From: an uncultured Prevotella sp.
GTDB lineage: Bacteria > Bacteroidota > Bacteroidia > Bacteroidales > Bacteroidaceae
Assembly: GCA_944319795.1 (NCBI GenBank)
Contig: CALUFA010000014.1
Coordinates: forward strand, 1-62,681
Reading direction: 5' to 3'
Length of the DNA: 62,681 nt
How positions within the stretch are numbered: the first letter of the stretch is position 1; the number at the start of each line of letters is the position of its first letter. Position numbers and translations under genes: made by a program. Shown here piece after piece: positions 44,908 to 52,898 of the stretch. The notes below the pieces were generated by a model. The model was not told where the DNA came from. It did no database searches and worked only from the letters and a program-made list of their open reading frames with translations.

Positions 44908-45940
44908 CAACTTTATTGATAGGATGAAGCTCCCTTTCCGCAAGGAAAAGGAGCTTTATTATTCTCTGTACGCAATACTCGGATTCTACCCCCGCGACAT
45001 CGAAGTCTACAAGCAGGCGCTGATGCACCGCAGCATGTCGAAGCGCAACGCCAAGGGCCGCCCCGTAAACAACGAGCGGCTCGAGTTCCTCGGCGACGCC
45101 ATACTCGACGCCATCGTCGGCGACATCGTGTTCCGCCACTTCGAAGGCAAGCGCGAAGGCTTCCTCACCAGCACGCGCAGCAAGATTGTGCAGCGCGACA
45201 CGCTCAACCGGCTGGCCCACGAGATAGGCGTTGGCAGGCTCATAAAGTCAAGCGGACACATGTCCTCCCATAACAGCTACATGGAAGGAAATGCGTTCGA
45301 GGCCCTCGTAGGGGCCATATACCTGGACCGCGGCTACGGCGCGTGCATGCGCTTCATGCAGAAACGCATACTATCGCAGCTGATAAACATCGACAAGGTG
45401 GCCTACAAGGAAGTGAACTTCAAGAGCAAGCTCATAGAGTGGTGCCAGAAGAACAAGGTGAAGCTCGACTTCCAGCTCGTAGAGCAGAAGCGCGGCGACG
45501 ACAACAGCCCCATGTTCGTCTACAAGGCCATGATAGAGGGACTTGAGGGCGGACAGGGCGAAGGCTACTCGAAGAAGGAAAGCCAGCAGGCCGCCTCGAA
45601 GACCGCCCTGCAAAGCCTCAGGCGCAGGCCGCAGTTCATCGACGCCGTGTTCGCCGCCAAGACCGAGCGCACGAAGATGGAGGAAGAACCCGTAGAGACC
45701 GTGCCCGACGTTGAAGCCAAAGAAGACTTCATCATCGTGCAGCATGCCGAGGCAGCGCCCGTACAGGCCGTCGAAGCCGCCCCACGGCAGCCCGAAACCG
45801 ACGACAAGGCCGGCGCGAAACCTTCAGCAACGGAGGAGATAGACGAGTTCGACCTGTCAGACATCAAGACGACGCCCGAGCGCATGTCGAAAGAGGACAT
45901 CATAGCGGCCGCCGAAGCCGCCGCGTTCGGCGAAAAGTGA
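44897..45940 (+). CDS. rnc: Ribonuclease III
   Basis: A 347-residue double-strand-specific endoribonuclease for rRNA and mRNA processing. The RNase III signature NNERLEFLGDAILD is near 55-68, the second acidic set lies in the GNAFEALVGAIYLDRG region (about 132-147), and a dsRNA-binding domain spans about 170-245. A C-terminal tail of about 100 residues rich in Glu, Ala and Pro follows; a tail is usual in Bacteroidales but variable in length. The start overlaps fabF by 11 bases (ATGATGATTAA), so coupling is likely. A second ATG at 44900 or one at 44924 is also possible. The many long hairpins between genes here would be natural RNase III substrates. Confidence 0.95.
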
Positions 45941-45946
45941 TTACTT

Positions 45947-46013
45947 AAACGTAAGGCAGGCAAGGCTTGCAAGGCGGATATTGGGCCTTGCAAGCCTTGC
46001 CTGCCTTACGTTT
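45947..46013. terminator. Bidirectional terminator, 29-bp perfect stem
   Basis: 45947-45975 and 45985-46013 are exact inverses (GGCAGGCAAGGCTTGCAAGG inside), with AAA before and TTTTTTT after. It lies between the convergent rnc and HAD genes. Confidence 0.85.
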
Positions 46014-46019
46014 TTTTCC

Positions 46020-46685
46020 TTACTCCTTCATACTTTTTACTATCCCGTAAAGCTCGCCGAAATCGTCGATTACGTATTCGGCGCGCTCGGCCTCGATGTC
46101 GGCGCGCGCGCCGTTGCCGTAGGTTACGCCCACGGCCCTGACGCCGGCGGCGTGGGCCATGCGTATGTCGAACACGGTGTCGCCAACGACTATCGCCTCT
46201 CCGGGGCGCAGGCCGTTGTCGCCGAGCGTCTTGAGCACCATGTCGGGGGCCGGCTTTGCGTGCTCTACGTCGCCCACGCTGAGTATGTACGGTATGTATC
46301 CGCCGAGCTTCATCTCGTCGACGAAGGCCGTGAGCGAGGGGCGCAGGCGGCTGCTGGCGATGGTTACGAGCAGTCCGGCGGCGTGCAGGCGGCGTATGGT
46401 GTCGACCACATGGGGGAACATGGGCACTGCCCCGGGCTTGTTGTTCACGGCGAAGATGCGCCGGTACTCGGCGGCGCAGAGGTCGCCCTCGGCGTCGCTC
46501 ATGGGTATGAGGTCGGTGAAAGTCTGCTTCAGCGGCAGCCCTATCATGGCGGCGCACTCGTCGTCGGTGCGAGCCGGCAGTCCGAGTGAGGCTATCGTCT
46601 GCTGCATGGTGCGCACTATGAGGCTGCGCGTGTCGCCTATCGTGCCGTCGAAATCGAGGATGACGGCCTTAAGTTTATCGGTCAT
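46020..46685 (-). CDS. HAD-family phosphatase (Gph-like)
   Basis: A 221-residue haloacid dehalogenase-type hydrolase of subfamily IA. Motif I LDFDGTIGDT (nucleophile Asp11, Asp13), motif II in VTIASSR, the lysine in KPAPDM, and motif III GDTVFDIRMA are all present. It probably dephosphorylates phosphoglycolate or a similar small sugar phosphate in the cytosol. The exact substrate is open. Confidence 0.9.
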   Translation of the reverse strand: MTDKLKAVILDFDGTIGDTRSLIVRTMQQTIASLGLPARTDDECAAMIGLPLKQTFTDLIPMSDAEGDLCAAEYRRIFAVNNKPGAVPMFPHVVDTIRRLHAAGLLVTIASSRLRPSLTAFVDEMKLGGYIPYILSVGDVEHAKPAPDMVLKTLGDNGLRPGEAIVVGDTVFDIRMAHAAGVRAVGVTYGNGARADIEAERAEYVIDDFGELYGIVKSMKE

Positions 46686-46699
46686 TCTTATTATTGTTT

Positions 46700-46946
46700 T
46701 TATTTATTGAATTTAAAGAAGTTAAAGAAGTTAGAGAATTTAAAGCCAAATGTCTTGTTGGTGTGTACAAGACATTCTTTCAGGGATTTTAAAGAATTTG
46801 GAGAAGTCATCACTCCGCTTACGCTCCGTTAGAAGTTAAAGCCAATAGTCTTGTACACACCAACAAGACATTTGGCTTTAAATTCTCTAAATTCTTTAAC
46901 TTCTCTAAATTCTTTAAATTCTCCAACTTCCCCTAACTTCCAACAT
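46700..46946. repeat. Family C inverted repeat
   Basis: GAATTTAAAGAAGTTAAAG units with inner arm GCCAAATGTCTTGTTGGTG and their inverses. It spans from the HAD start to the last four codons of the C1 peptidase gene (VGS-stop is read from GTTGGAAGTTAG). Confidence 0.75.
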
Positions 46947-47973
46947 GCGCGGGGGCGGGCTTGGCCGCCTTCATCACTACGGCCACGGTGTTGAGCCGGA
47001 AGTATGGCAACGACATGTACATCAGTCCGCCGTAAGGATTGTCCGTGCCCCACGAGTTCTTGCACACCAACCACAGGCGGCCGCGGCCGTCGCGCGCCGT
47101 GCCTATGAGCGCCATGCAGTGGTCGTCGGTGACCTCGAAGCGCTCGAATGCGCGTTGGCGCGCGGCCTGCGTAACCTCGGGCGAGCCGCCGGCGAGACGG
47201 GCCGTGCCGTCGGCGAACGAGAATCCGCCGTTGTCGATGCCTCCCTCCCAGCATACGCTGCGGCCCGCGCGCAGGGCGGCGAGGGTGAGGGCCTCGAGCG
47301 TGTCTACGGGCACGTTGTAGAATCGGCGGCCGAGGCGGTTGGCCGGCACGTCGAGCCTTACGTCTTGGTAGAAGGGCAAGTGGGCGTAGCTGGTCATGGC
47401 CGTGTACTCTGAGGGGTCGCACACGCTGGCGGCGAACTGCCGTGGGGTGTACTCTACGCCGTAGAGCCACACTCGGCGCGGCACGGGGTTGACGGCCGAG
47501 TCGAGCACTCCGTCGACCCTGCCCCTCAGCCTTTCCATGCCGGCGCGCACGGCCACGGCCTGCGCGGCCACGGCCGCGAGCTTGCGGCAGAGGGCGTCGT
47601 AGTTGCACTCTGAGCGGTAGGCGTCGTAGGGCATCACGCCGTATCCGGCTATCGCGGCCAGCGCGTCGGCGGCGGTGCCGTCGGCCCTTACGGGCTCCGC
47701 CCCTTGCGTAAGATAGCTGCGCCCGGCCATGTCGGCCAGCATGGCGCGCGCCGTGAAGTGGGGCGAGAGGTTTACCGAGTCGCCCATCATCAGGCGGTCG
47801 CTCTCTATTACGGCCAGCATGGCGTAAAGCCAGCACAGGGGGCTGCGCCCCTGGTCCTTAACGGGCGTGGCCTTGTTGAGCGTCTCGACGGTGAAGGCCG
47901 CGGGGGCCGTCTCCTGCCTGCCGCACGAACAGGCCATGACGGCGGCCGCAAGCAGCACGATGAATGTCTTCAT
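46933..47973 (-). CDS. C1-family cysteine peptidase (PepC/bleomycin hydrolase-like), lipoprotein
   Basis: A 346-residue papain-fold peptidase. The catalytic Cys47 is in VKDQGRSPLCWLY, with the His in DDHCMALIG and the Asn in CKNSWG. The N-terminus MKTFIVLLAAAVMACSC looks like a lipoprotein signal, which would place it in the envelope, unlike classical cytosolic PepC. Start at ATG 47973: a TACCTTTG box lies seven bases before it, so the mRNA is probably leaderless; the longer open frame upstream is repeat DNA. The last residues come from a family C repeat. It is probably an aminopeptidase-like enzyme for peptide use. Confidence 0.85.
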   Translation of the reverse strand: MKTFIVLLAAAVMACSCGRQETAPAAFTVETLNKATPVKDQGRSPLCWLYAMLAVIESDRLMMGDSVNLSPHFTARAMLADMAGRSYLTQGAEPVRADGTAADALAAIAGYGVMPYDAYRSECNYDALCRKLAAVAAQAVAVRAGMERLRGRVDGVLDSAVNPVPRRVWLYGVEYTPRQFAASVCDPSEYTAMTSYAHLPFYQDVRLDVPANRLGRRFYNVPVDTLEALTLAALRAGRSVCWEGGIDNGGFSFADGTARLAGGSPEVTQAARQRAFERFEVTDDHCMALIGTARDGRGRLWLVCKNSWGTDNPYGGLMYMSLPYFRLNTVAVVMKAAKPAPAHVGS

Positions 47974-47978
47974 AGGCG

Positions 47979-47986
47979 CAAAGGTA
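47979..47986 (-). promoter_or_regulatory. -7 box of the C1 peptidase gene
   Basis: TACCTTTG on the minus strand, with its G six bases before the ATG. The -33 position falls in AGTGAAG repeat units (family B/E, 47990-48060), so the repeat may have replaced the original -33. Confidence 0.5.
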
Positions 47987-48071
47987 ATACAAAAAAGTGA
48001 AGAGTGAAGAGTGAAGAGTGAAGAATTAAGAATAAAAGAGGTAAGAATTAAGAACCAACGCAGGGCGTGTA

Positions 48072-48317
48072 TTAAGAAACATGAAGCCGTAATCATCCTG
48101 AAAATGTAAGAAGTCGGCAGCATTCTGTCATTGCCTTAACGGCGATTTTCAATTCCGGGCCCAGACCCGGAATCCAGGAAATGCACTTTCGCCAATAACT
48201 TGGGTGAATACACTGGATTCCGGGTCTGGGCCCGGAATTGAAAATCGCCGTTAAGGCAATGACAGAATGCTGCCGACTTCTTACACTTTCAGGATGATTG
48301 CGGCTTCATGTTCCTTA
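48072..48317. mobile_element. Palindromic element F with arms of about 105 bases
   Basis: Long, nearly perfect arms (48072-48176 and 48213-48317). Core AATTCCGGGCCCAGACCCGG on the left and its inverse on the right; the arm variant (GGGCCCAGACCC) differs from other copies, yet both arms agree with each other. 47974-48430 holds no gene. Confidence 0.8.
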
Positions 48318-48429
48318 TGCCTGACCGACGCTAACCCATACACACGCGAGGCGTTTTTCCGCCACATTATGAGCCGATGCCGGCGGAGGCCGGCATCGGC
48401 TCCGCAACCTGCTGAGACTCAGGACGATT

Positions 48430-48505
48430 GGAAAAGGCGGCATTCCGCGCTGCGGAATGCCGCCTTTTAGGTTGCAAAACGCCGCCTTCCGCATCGCGGA
48501 AAGCG
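48430..48505. repeat. Family G hairpins after the small membrane protein
   Basis: AAAAGGCGGCATTCCGC and its inverse form a perfect 17-bp hairpin (48432-48468), and a second unit follows. Probable terminator of the 48519 gene. Confidence 0.65.
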
Positions 48506-48518
48506 GCATACCGACAAA

Positions 48519-48692
48519 TCAGATGACGCCTACGAAAAACGTGAATATGCACGCCGCCGCTATGAGCACGGCCAGCACGCTGAGCACCCACGTCATAACG
48601 TGGCCCATCTTGCGCCTGTTCTTCTGCGAACTGAAACTCTTGTGCTTGAACACTTCAGATTCGTCGGAACGGTCATAATTAACTTTCCCCAT
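48519..48692 (-). CDS. Small single-pass membrane protein
   Basis: A 57-residue protein (start MGKVNYDRSDESEVF) with a basic middle (KHKSFSSQKNRRK) and one C-terminal membrane helix (about 34-55, TWVLSVLAVLIAAACIFTFF). Small proteins of this plan are common in Bacteroidales and have no known function. It would sit in the inner membrane with the N-terminus inside. Its promoter shares a 12-G tract with the divergent phosphatase gene. Confidence 0.65.
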   Translation of the reverse strand: MGKVNYDRSDESEVFKHKSFSSQKNRRKMGHVMTWVLSVLAVLIAAACIFTFFVGVI

Positions 48693-48790
48693 TGGTTGTT
48701 GTATTTTGTTGGTTTCAATATATACTTCAATCACAGGTTGTAGCGCGTTCTAAGGCGTTCAAATTGGTTCAAATGCAGGTTTGCTTGTTA

Positions 48791-48849
48791 CAAAGGTATA
48801 ATAAATTTTTCGGGGGGGGGGGGAGAAAAGCAAAATTTTGTTATCTTTG
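48791..48849. promoter_or_regulatory. Divergent promoters sharing a 12-G tract at -33
   Basis: Minus-strand box TACCTTTG (48798-48791) and plus-strand box TATCTTTG (48842-48849). Twelve G residues at 48812-48823 lie where the -33 element of both promoters is expected (about 48818-48822). No TTTG is at the proper spacing for either. Length changes of the tract would alter both promoters. Confidence 0.6.
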
Positions 48850-48874
48850 CTCCGATTTAATAAAAAACAACATT

Positions 48875-50200
48875 ATGCTCAACCGATTGTTTACACTTTT
48901 GCTTACGTTTTTGATAATGGCGTCCTCGGCGGCGCAGTCGCCCAAGGACGAGATTGCGGCCGACGCGCGCCTGTCGGGCAGCAACCACTTGGCCTACCCC
49001 GGCCCGAGGCAGCAGCGGCTTACGCCCGCGCCCAAGGGCTACCGCCCGTTCTACATCAGCCACTACGGCCGCCACGGCTCGCGCTACCTGATAGGGCAAG
49101 ACGAGTATGACGTGCCAGTAAGCATCCTGGCCCGCGCCGACAGCCTCGGCAAGCTGACGCCCCTCGGGCGCTCGGCGCTCGAGCGCGCCAGGATGCTCAG
49201 GGACGAGGCGGCCGGGCGCTTGGGCGAGCTCACGCCGCTCGGGGCCGAGCAGCACAGGCAGATAGCCCGCAGGATGTACGAAAGGTTTCCCGAGGTGTTC
49301 GCCGGCGGGGTTACCGTCGACGCGAAAAGCACCGTCGTGATACGCTGCATACTGTCGATGGAGAACGAGCTGCACGAGCTGCTCAGGCTCAACCCGAAGC
49401 TCGACGTAAGGCACGACGCCAGCCAGCACGACATGTACTACATGAACCTTAGCGACCCGGCCCTTAGCGCCAAGAAGGCCCCGAGGAGGGCGCGCGTGGC
49501 GTGGGACGAGTTCTGCGCGCGCCACGTAAGCCGCGCCGCGCTGATGGAGAGGCTGTTCAACGACGCCGGATACGTGAAGTACGAGGTCGACACGCTCGAC
49601 TTGGCCGCGCGCCTGTTCAAATTAGCGTCAAACGCGCAAAGCTCGCCGCTGGGCGCCGAAACGCCGCTCTACGACATCTTCACGCCCGACGAGCTGTACG
49701 CCTTCTGGTTGGCCGACAACGCCTCGTGGTACATCGGCTACGGCGCATGCACGCTCAACGGCGGCACGCAGCCCTACTCGCAGCGCAACCTGCTGCGCAA
49801 CATCATCAGCCAGGCCGACAGCTGCATAGCCCTCGAAAGGCCCGGGGCCACGCTGCGCTTCGGCCACGAAACGATGGTGCTGCCGCTCGTATGCCTGCTC
49901 GGGATAGACGGCTACGGGCTCGCCACCGGCGACCTTGAGAGCCTCGTAGGCAAGGGATGGGTGAATTACAGGATATTCCCAATGGGCGCCAACGTGCAGT
50001 TCGTGTTCTACCGCCGCGACAAGGACGACGCCGACGTGCTCGTAAAAGTGCTGCTCAACGAGAACGAGGCCACCTTGCCGCTGCCCTCCGACCTCGCCCC
50101 CTACTACCGCTGGAGCGACTTCAAGCGCTTCTATACGGACAAGCTCGACGCATATCACTCGCTGCGCGAGTTAGAAGTTATTACTCGCTCCGCTCGTTAG
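48875..50200 (+). CDS. Histidine-type phosphatase (MINPP/phytase-like)
   Basis: A 441-residue exported enzyme of histidine phosphatase branch 2. Signal peptide MLNRLFTLLLTFLIMASSAAQ, catalytic motif YGRHGSRY (about 51-58) and the late proton-donor motif FGHETMVLPL with His-Glu. This resembles the inositol polyphosphate phosphatases of gut Bacteroidetes, so phytate or another phosphate ester in the periplasm or on the surface is the likely substrate. Start at ATG 48875, some 25 bases after the TATCTTTG box. The upstream open frame crosses the G tract and is not used. The C-terminal residues EVITRSAR and the stop are encoded by a family C repeat unit (ACTCGCTCCGCTCGTTAG). Confidence 0.88.
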   Translation: MLNRLFTLLLTFLIMASSAAQSPKDEIAADARLSGSNHLAYPGPRQQRLTPAPKGYRPFYISHYGRHGSRYLIGQDEYDVPVSILARADSLGKLTPLGRSALERARMLRDEAAGRLGELTPLGAEQHRQIARRMYERFPEVFAGGVTVDAKSTVVIRCILSMENELHELLRLNPKLDVRHDASQHDMYYMNLSDPALSAKKAPRRARVAWDEFCARHVSRAALMERLFNDAGYVKYEVDTLDLAARLFKLASNAQSSPLGAETPLYDIFTPDELYAFWLADNASWYIGYGACTLNGGTQPYSQRNLLRNIISQADSCIALERPGATLRFGHETMVLPLVCLLGIDGYGLATGDLESLVGKGWVNYRIFPMGANVQFVFYRRDKDDADVLVKVLLNENEATLPLPSDLAPYYRWSDFKRFYTDKLDAYHSLRELEVITRSAR

Positions 50201-50655
50201 AAGTTAAAGAATTTAGAGAAGTTAGCACTCGCTCCGCTCGTTAGAAGTTAAAGCCGTATGCATTGTTAAATAGTAAATTGAATGTCCGCATTTAGCCGGA
50301 TTACTTACTTCCTCTTTAAAGAAGTCGGCAGCATACCGTCTTTAAAGAAGTCGGCAGCATACCGTCTTTAAAGAAGTCGGCAGCATACCGTCATTCCGGG
50401 CCGGGACCCGGAATCCAGAAAACACCTATTTTTTAATAATGACGTGGTTGCATACACTGGATTCCGGGTCCCGGCCCGGAATGACGGTATGCTGCCGACT
50501 TCTTTTAAAATGGTATGCTGCCGACTCCTTAAAAGAGGAAGGATGTAATGTATGGGGCAAATGCGGACATTCAATTTATTATTTAACAATGCATACGGCT
50601 TTAACTTCTAACGAGCGGAGCGAGTGATAACTTCTCTAAATTCTTTAAATTCCCT
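50165..50655. mobile_element. Composite nested palindrome (family C around element F)
   Basis: Outer arms are family C units (GAAGTTAAAGCCGTATGC...). Inside them lies TTGAATGTCCGCATTT and its inverse, then three tandem copies of GAAGTCGGCAGCATACCGTC (about 50322-50390), then the ATTCCGGGCCGGGACCCGG core with its right arm ending about 50530. Almost 500 bases can fold back on themselves. The left end is inside the phosphatase gene. Confidence 0.8.
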
Positions 50656-50758
50656 ATTCTTTAAATTCCCTATTCTTTAAATTCCCTATTCTCTAAATTC
50701 CCTATTCTCTAAATTCTCTAAATTCCCAAACTTCCCTAATTTCTCTAAATTCTTCTTC
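50656..50758. repeat. 16-nt tandem repeat CTATTCTTTAAATTCC
   Basis: Four to five head-to-tail copies with T/C changes, continuing the family C arm. Confidence 0.7.
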
Positions 50759-50764
50759 GAGTAT

Positions 50765-50795
50765 TTTGCGCTTTCAAAGATAATCACTATCTTTG
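50765..50795 (+). promoter_or_regulatory. Promoter of the U32 peptidase leader
   Basis: TTTG (50765-50768), 19 bases, TATCTTTG (50788-50795). The sequence CAAAGATA-ATCAC-TATCTTTG is itself an inverted repeat, giving a second -7 box on the minus strand. Confidence 0.75.
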
Positions 50796-50801
50796 TAGCA
50801 G

Positions 50802-50886
50802 AATTTTAAGCAAATCACAATAAGGATTATTCCGTTGTGAAGACATTAGGGTTGCCCGTCGTCCTTTAACCGGCGGGCATTTTTTC
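50802..50886 (+). ncRNA. Putative leader RNA with intrinsic terminator (attenuator or sRNA)
   Basis: Starting about seven bases after the promoter, the transcript first forms TCACAA...TTGTGA (50814-50840) around a small GGA/TCC stem. It then forms the stem GCCCGTCG / CGGCGGGC (50854-50861 with 50871-50878) followed by ATTTTTT. The U32 gene starts 35 bases further on. This layout is that of a transcription attenuator or a short independent RNA. I do not recognise a known riboswitch class. Confidence 0.5.
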
Positions 50887-50921
50887 GTTTTTATACGGGG
50901 ATACAACGTTTTCAGCAAGAC

Positions 50922-52187
50922 ATGACAAAGGGAAACATCGACGACTTCGAGATAATGGCGCCCGTGGGCAGCCGCGAGAGCCTGCAGGCCGCCATCCAGG
51001 CCGGCGCCGGCTCGGTGTACTTCGGCGTGGGGCGGCTCAACATGAGGGCCCACTCGGCCAACACGTTCACCACCGACGACCTGCGCGACATCGCCTCAAC
51101 GTGCGCCGCGCACGGCATAAAGACCTACCTGACGGTGAACACGATAATCTACGACGACGACATCGAGGACATGCACGCCATAGTAGGCGCGGCCAAGGAG
51201 GCCGGCATATCGGCCGTGATAGCCTCAGACATGGCCGTAATCACCTACTGCCGCAGCGTAGGCATGGAGGTGCACCTGTCAACGCAGCTCAACATATCGA
51301 ACATCGAGGCGCTGGAGTTCTACGCCCGGTTCGCCGACGTGGCCGTGCTGGCCCGCGAGCTTACGATGGACCAGGTGGGGCGGATACACCGCGAGGTGGA
51401 GCGCCGCGGCGTATGCGGCCCCTCGGGGCGTCCGCTGAGGATAGAGATGTTCTGCCACGGCGCGCTGTGCATGGCCGTGAGCGGCAAGTGCTACCTTAGC
51501 CTCGACAACGCCGGGCGCTCGGCCAACCGGGGCGAGTGCATGCAGCTGTGCCGCAGGTCGTACACCGTGACCGACGACGAGACGGGCACGCAGCTCGAGA
51601 TAGACAACAAGTACATAATGAGCCCGAAGGACCTGAAGACCGTGCGCTTCGTCGACCGCATGATGCAGGCCGGCGTGCGCGTGTTCAAGATAGAGGGCAG
51701 GGCCCGCGGGCCGGAGTACGTCTACACCGTGGTAAGATGCTACAAGGAGGCCATAGCCTCGGTGCTCGACGGCACGTTCACCGACGCAAAGAAGGACGAG
51801 TGGGACAAGCGCCTGGCCACCGTGTTCAACCGCGGCTTCTGGGACGGCTACTACCAGGGCCAGAGGCTCGGCGAGTGGAACAAGAACTACGGCTCGAACG
51901 CCACAGAGCGCAAGGTGTACGTGGGCCGCGGCGTGAAGTACTTCTCGCGGCTCGGCGTGGCCGAGTTCACCTGCGAGGCGTGCGAGTTCTCCGTAGGCGA
52001 CAAGATGCTCGTGACCGGCCCCACGACGGGCGTGATGTACGTCACCGTCGGCGAGATACACGACGACACCCACGCCGTCGAGACGGCGCAGAAGGGCACG
52101 CGCGTGGCCTTCAAGGTGCCCGGCAAGGTAAGGCCGAGCGACAAGCTGTTTAAGATAATTAAATTAAGCAGACAAGCAGACGAGTGA
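50922..52187 (+). CDS. Peptidase U32 family protein
   Basis: A 421-residue protein of the U32 family, whose best-studied members (TrhP, RlhA) hydroxylate tRNA or rRNA rather than cut proteins. The family signature EMFCHGALCMAVSGKC is near 170-185, and more cysteines follow in NRGECMQLCRR, fitting an Fe-S site. A C-terminal beta domain closes the protein. The start follows a long leader with an internal terminator, so expression is probably attenuated. The last residues SRQADE and the stop are read from a family A repeat. Confidence 0.9.
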   Translation: MTKGNIDDFEIMAPVGSRESLQAAIQAGAGSVYFGVGRLNMRAHSANTFTTDDLRDIASTCAAHGIKTYLTVNTIIYDDDIEDMHAIVGAAKEAGISAVIASDMAVITYCRSVGMEVHLSTQLNISNIEALEFYARFADVAVLARELTMDQVGRIHREVERRGVCGPSGRPLRIEMFCHGALCMAVSGKCYLSLDNAGRSANRGECMQLCRRSYTVTDDETGTQLEIDNKYIMSPKDLKTVRFVDRMMQAGVRVFKIEGRARGPEYVYTVVRCYKEAIASVLDGTFTDAKKDEWDKRLATVFNRGFWDGYYQGQRLGEWNKNYGSNATERKVYVGRGVKYFSRLGVAEFTCEACEFSVGDKMLVTGPTTGVMYVTVGEIHDDTHAVETAQKGTRVAFKVPGKVRPSDKLFKIIKLSRQADE

Positions 52188-52291
52188 CAGGCAGGCAAGG
52201 AGATTAGCCTTGTAGCTTGTCAACTGATTATTTGCCGACTGACAAGACAAATCTCCTTGTCTGCTTGTCACTCGTCTGCTTGTATGCTAAA
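52163..52291. repeat. Family A inverted repeat between U32 and sufE genes
   Basis: AAGCAGACAAGCAGACGAG units, inner arm GGAGATTAGCCTTGT and the inverse CAAATCTCCTTGTCTGCTTG. The left end codes for the last residues of the U32 protein. Confidence 0.8.
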
Positions 52292-52302
52292 AAATAAGAA
52301 CA

Positions 52303-52719
52303 ATGACTATAAACGAAGCACAAGACGAAGTCATCGAAGAGTTCGCTGACTTCACCGACTGGATGGACAAGTACCAGTTGCTGATAGACCTCGGAAACGA
52401 GCAACAGCCGCTCGACGACAAGTATAAGACCGGTGACAACCTCATCGACGGCTGCCAAAGCCGCGTGTGGCTGCAGGCCGACTACCGCGACGGCCGCATC
52501 TACTTCACCGCCGAGAGCGACGCGCTAATCGTGAAGGGCATCATCGCCCTGCTCATCCGCGTGCTCAGCGGACACACGCCGCAGGAGATAATCGACGCCG
52601 ACCTGTATTTCATCGACCGCATCGGCCTGAAGGAACACCTATCGCCCACGCGCTCGAACGGGCTGCTGGCCATGATCAAGCAAATAAGGATGTACGCCGT
52701 GGCGTTCAATTTAAAGTAA
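52303..52719 (+). CDS. sufE: SufE-like sulfur acceptor protein
   Basis: A 138-residue cytosolic protein that takes sulfur from a cysteine desulfurase (SufS) for Fe-S cluster assembly. The acceptor Cys51 lies in the loop LIDGCQSRVW, and the flanking fold is complete (KYQLLIDLG before, FNLK end). No other suf gene is beside it. It lies between two family A repeats; the right one begins right behind the stop. Confidence 0.94.
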   Translation: MTINEAQDEVIEEFADFTDWMDKYQLLIDLGNEQQPLDDKYKTGDNLIDGCQSRVWLQADYRDGRIYFTAESDALIVKGIIALLIRVLSGHTPQEIIDADLYFIDRIGLKEHLSPTRSNGLLAMIKQIRMYAVAFNLK

Positions 52720-52721
52720 AC

Positions 52722-52895
52722 AAGTTTTTCAGCAGACGAGTGACGAGCAGACAAGCAGACAAGGAGATTAGCCTTGTTGGCTTGTCTACTGATTGCTTGC
52801 CGGCTGACAAGGCAAATCTCCTTGTCTGCTCGTCTGCTGACTGCTCGTCTGCTAAAAAACTTGTCTGCTCGTCTGCTGACTGCTCGTCTGCTAAT
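52722..52895. repeat. Family A inverted repeat before the TrmH-type gene
   Basis: AGCAGACGAGTGACGAGCAG units, inner arm GGAGATTAGCCTTGT / ACAAGGCAAATCTCC, then repeated CTCGTCTGCTGACTG units up to the start of the next gene. The whole repeat is open in the frame of the downstream gene. Confidence 0.8.
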
Positions 52896-52898
52896 GAT

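Noticed and set aside
48692-48874. Extension of the phosphatase frame through the 12-G tract
   Set aside because: It contains the promoter; the signal peptide starts at 48875. Frame-switching at the G tract is therefore less likely than promoter variation.
52467-52898. 144-codon extension of the TrmH-type gene
   Set aside because: It overlaps sufE in another frame and then reads through the family A repeat; the methylase fold starts at 52899.
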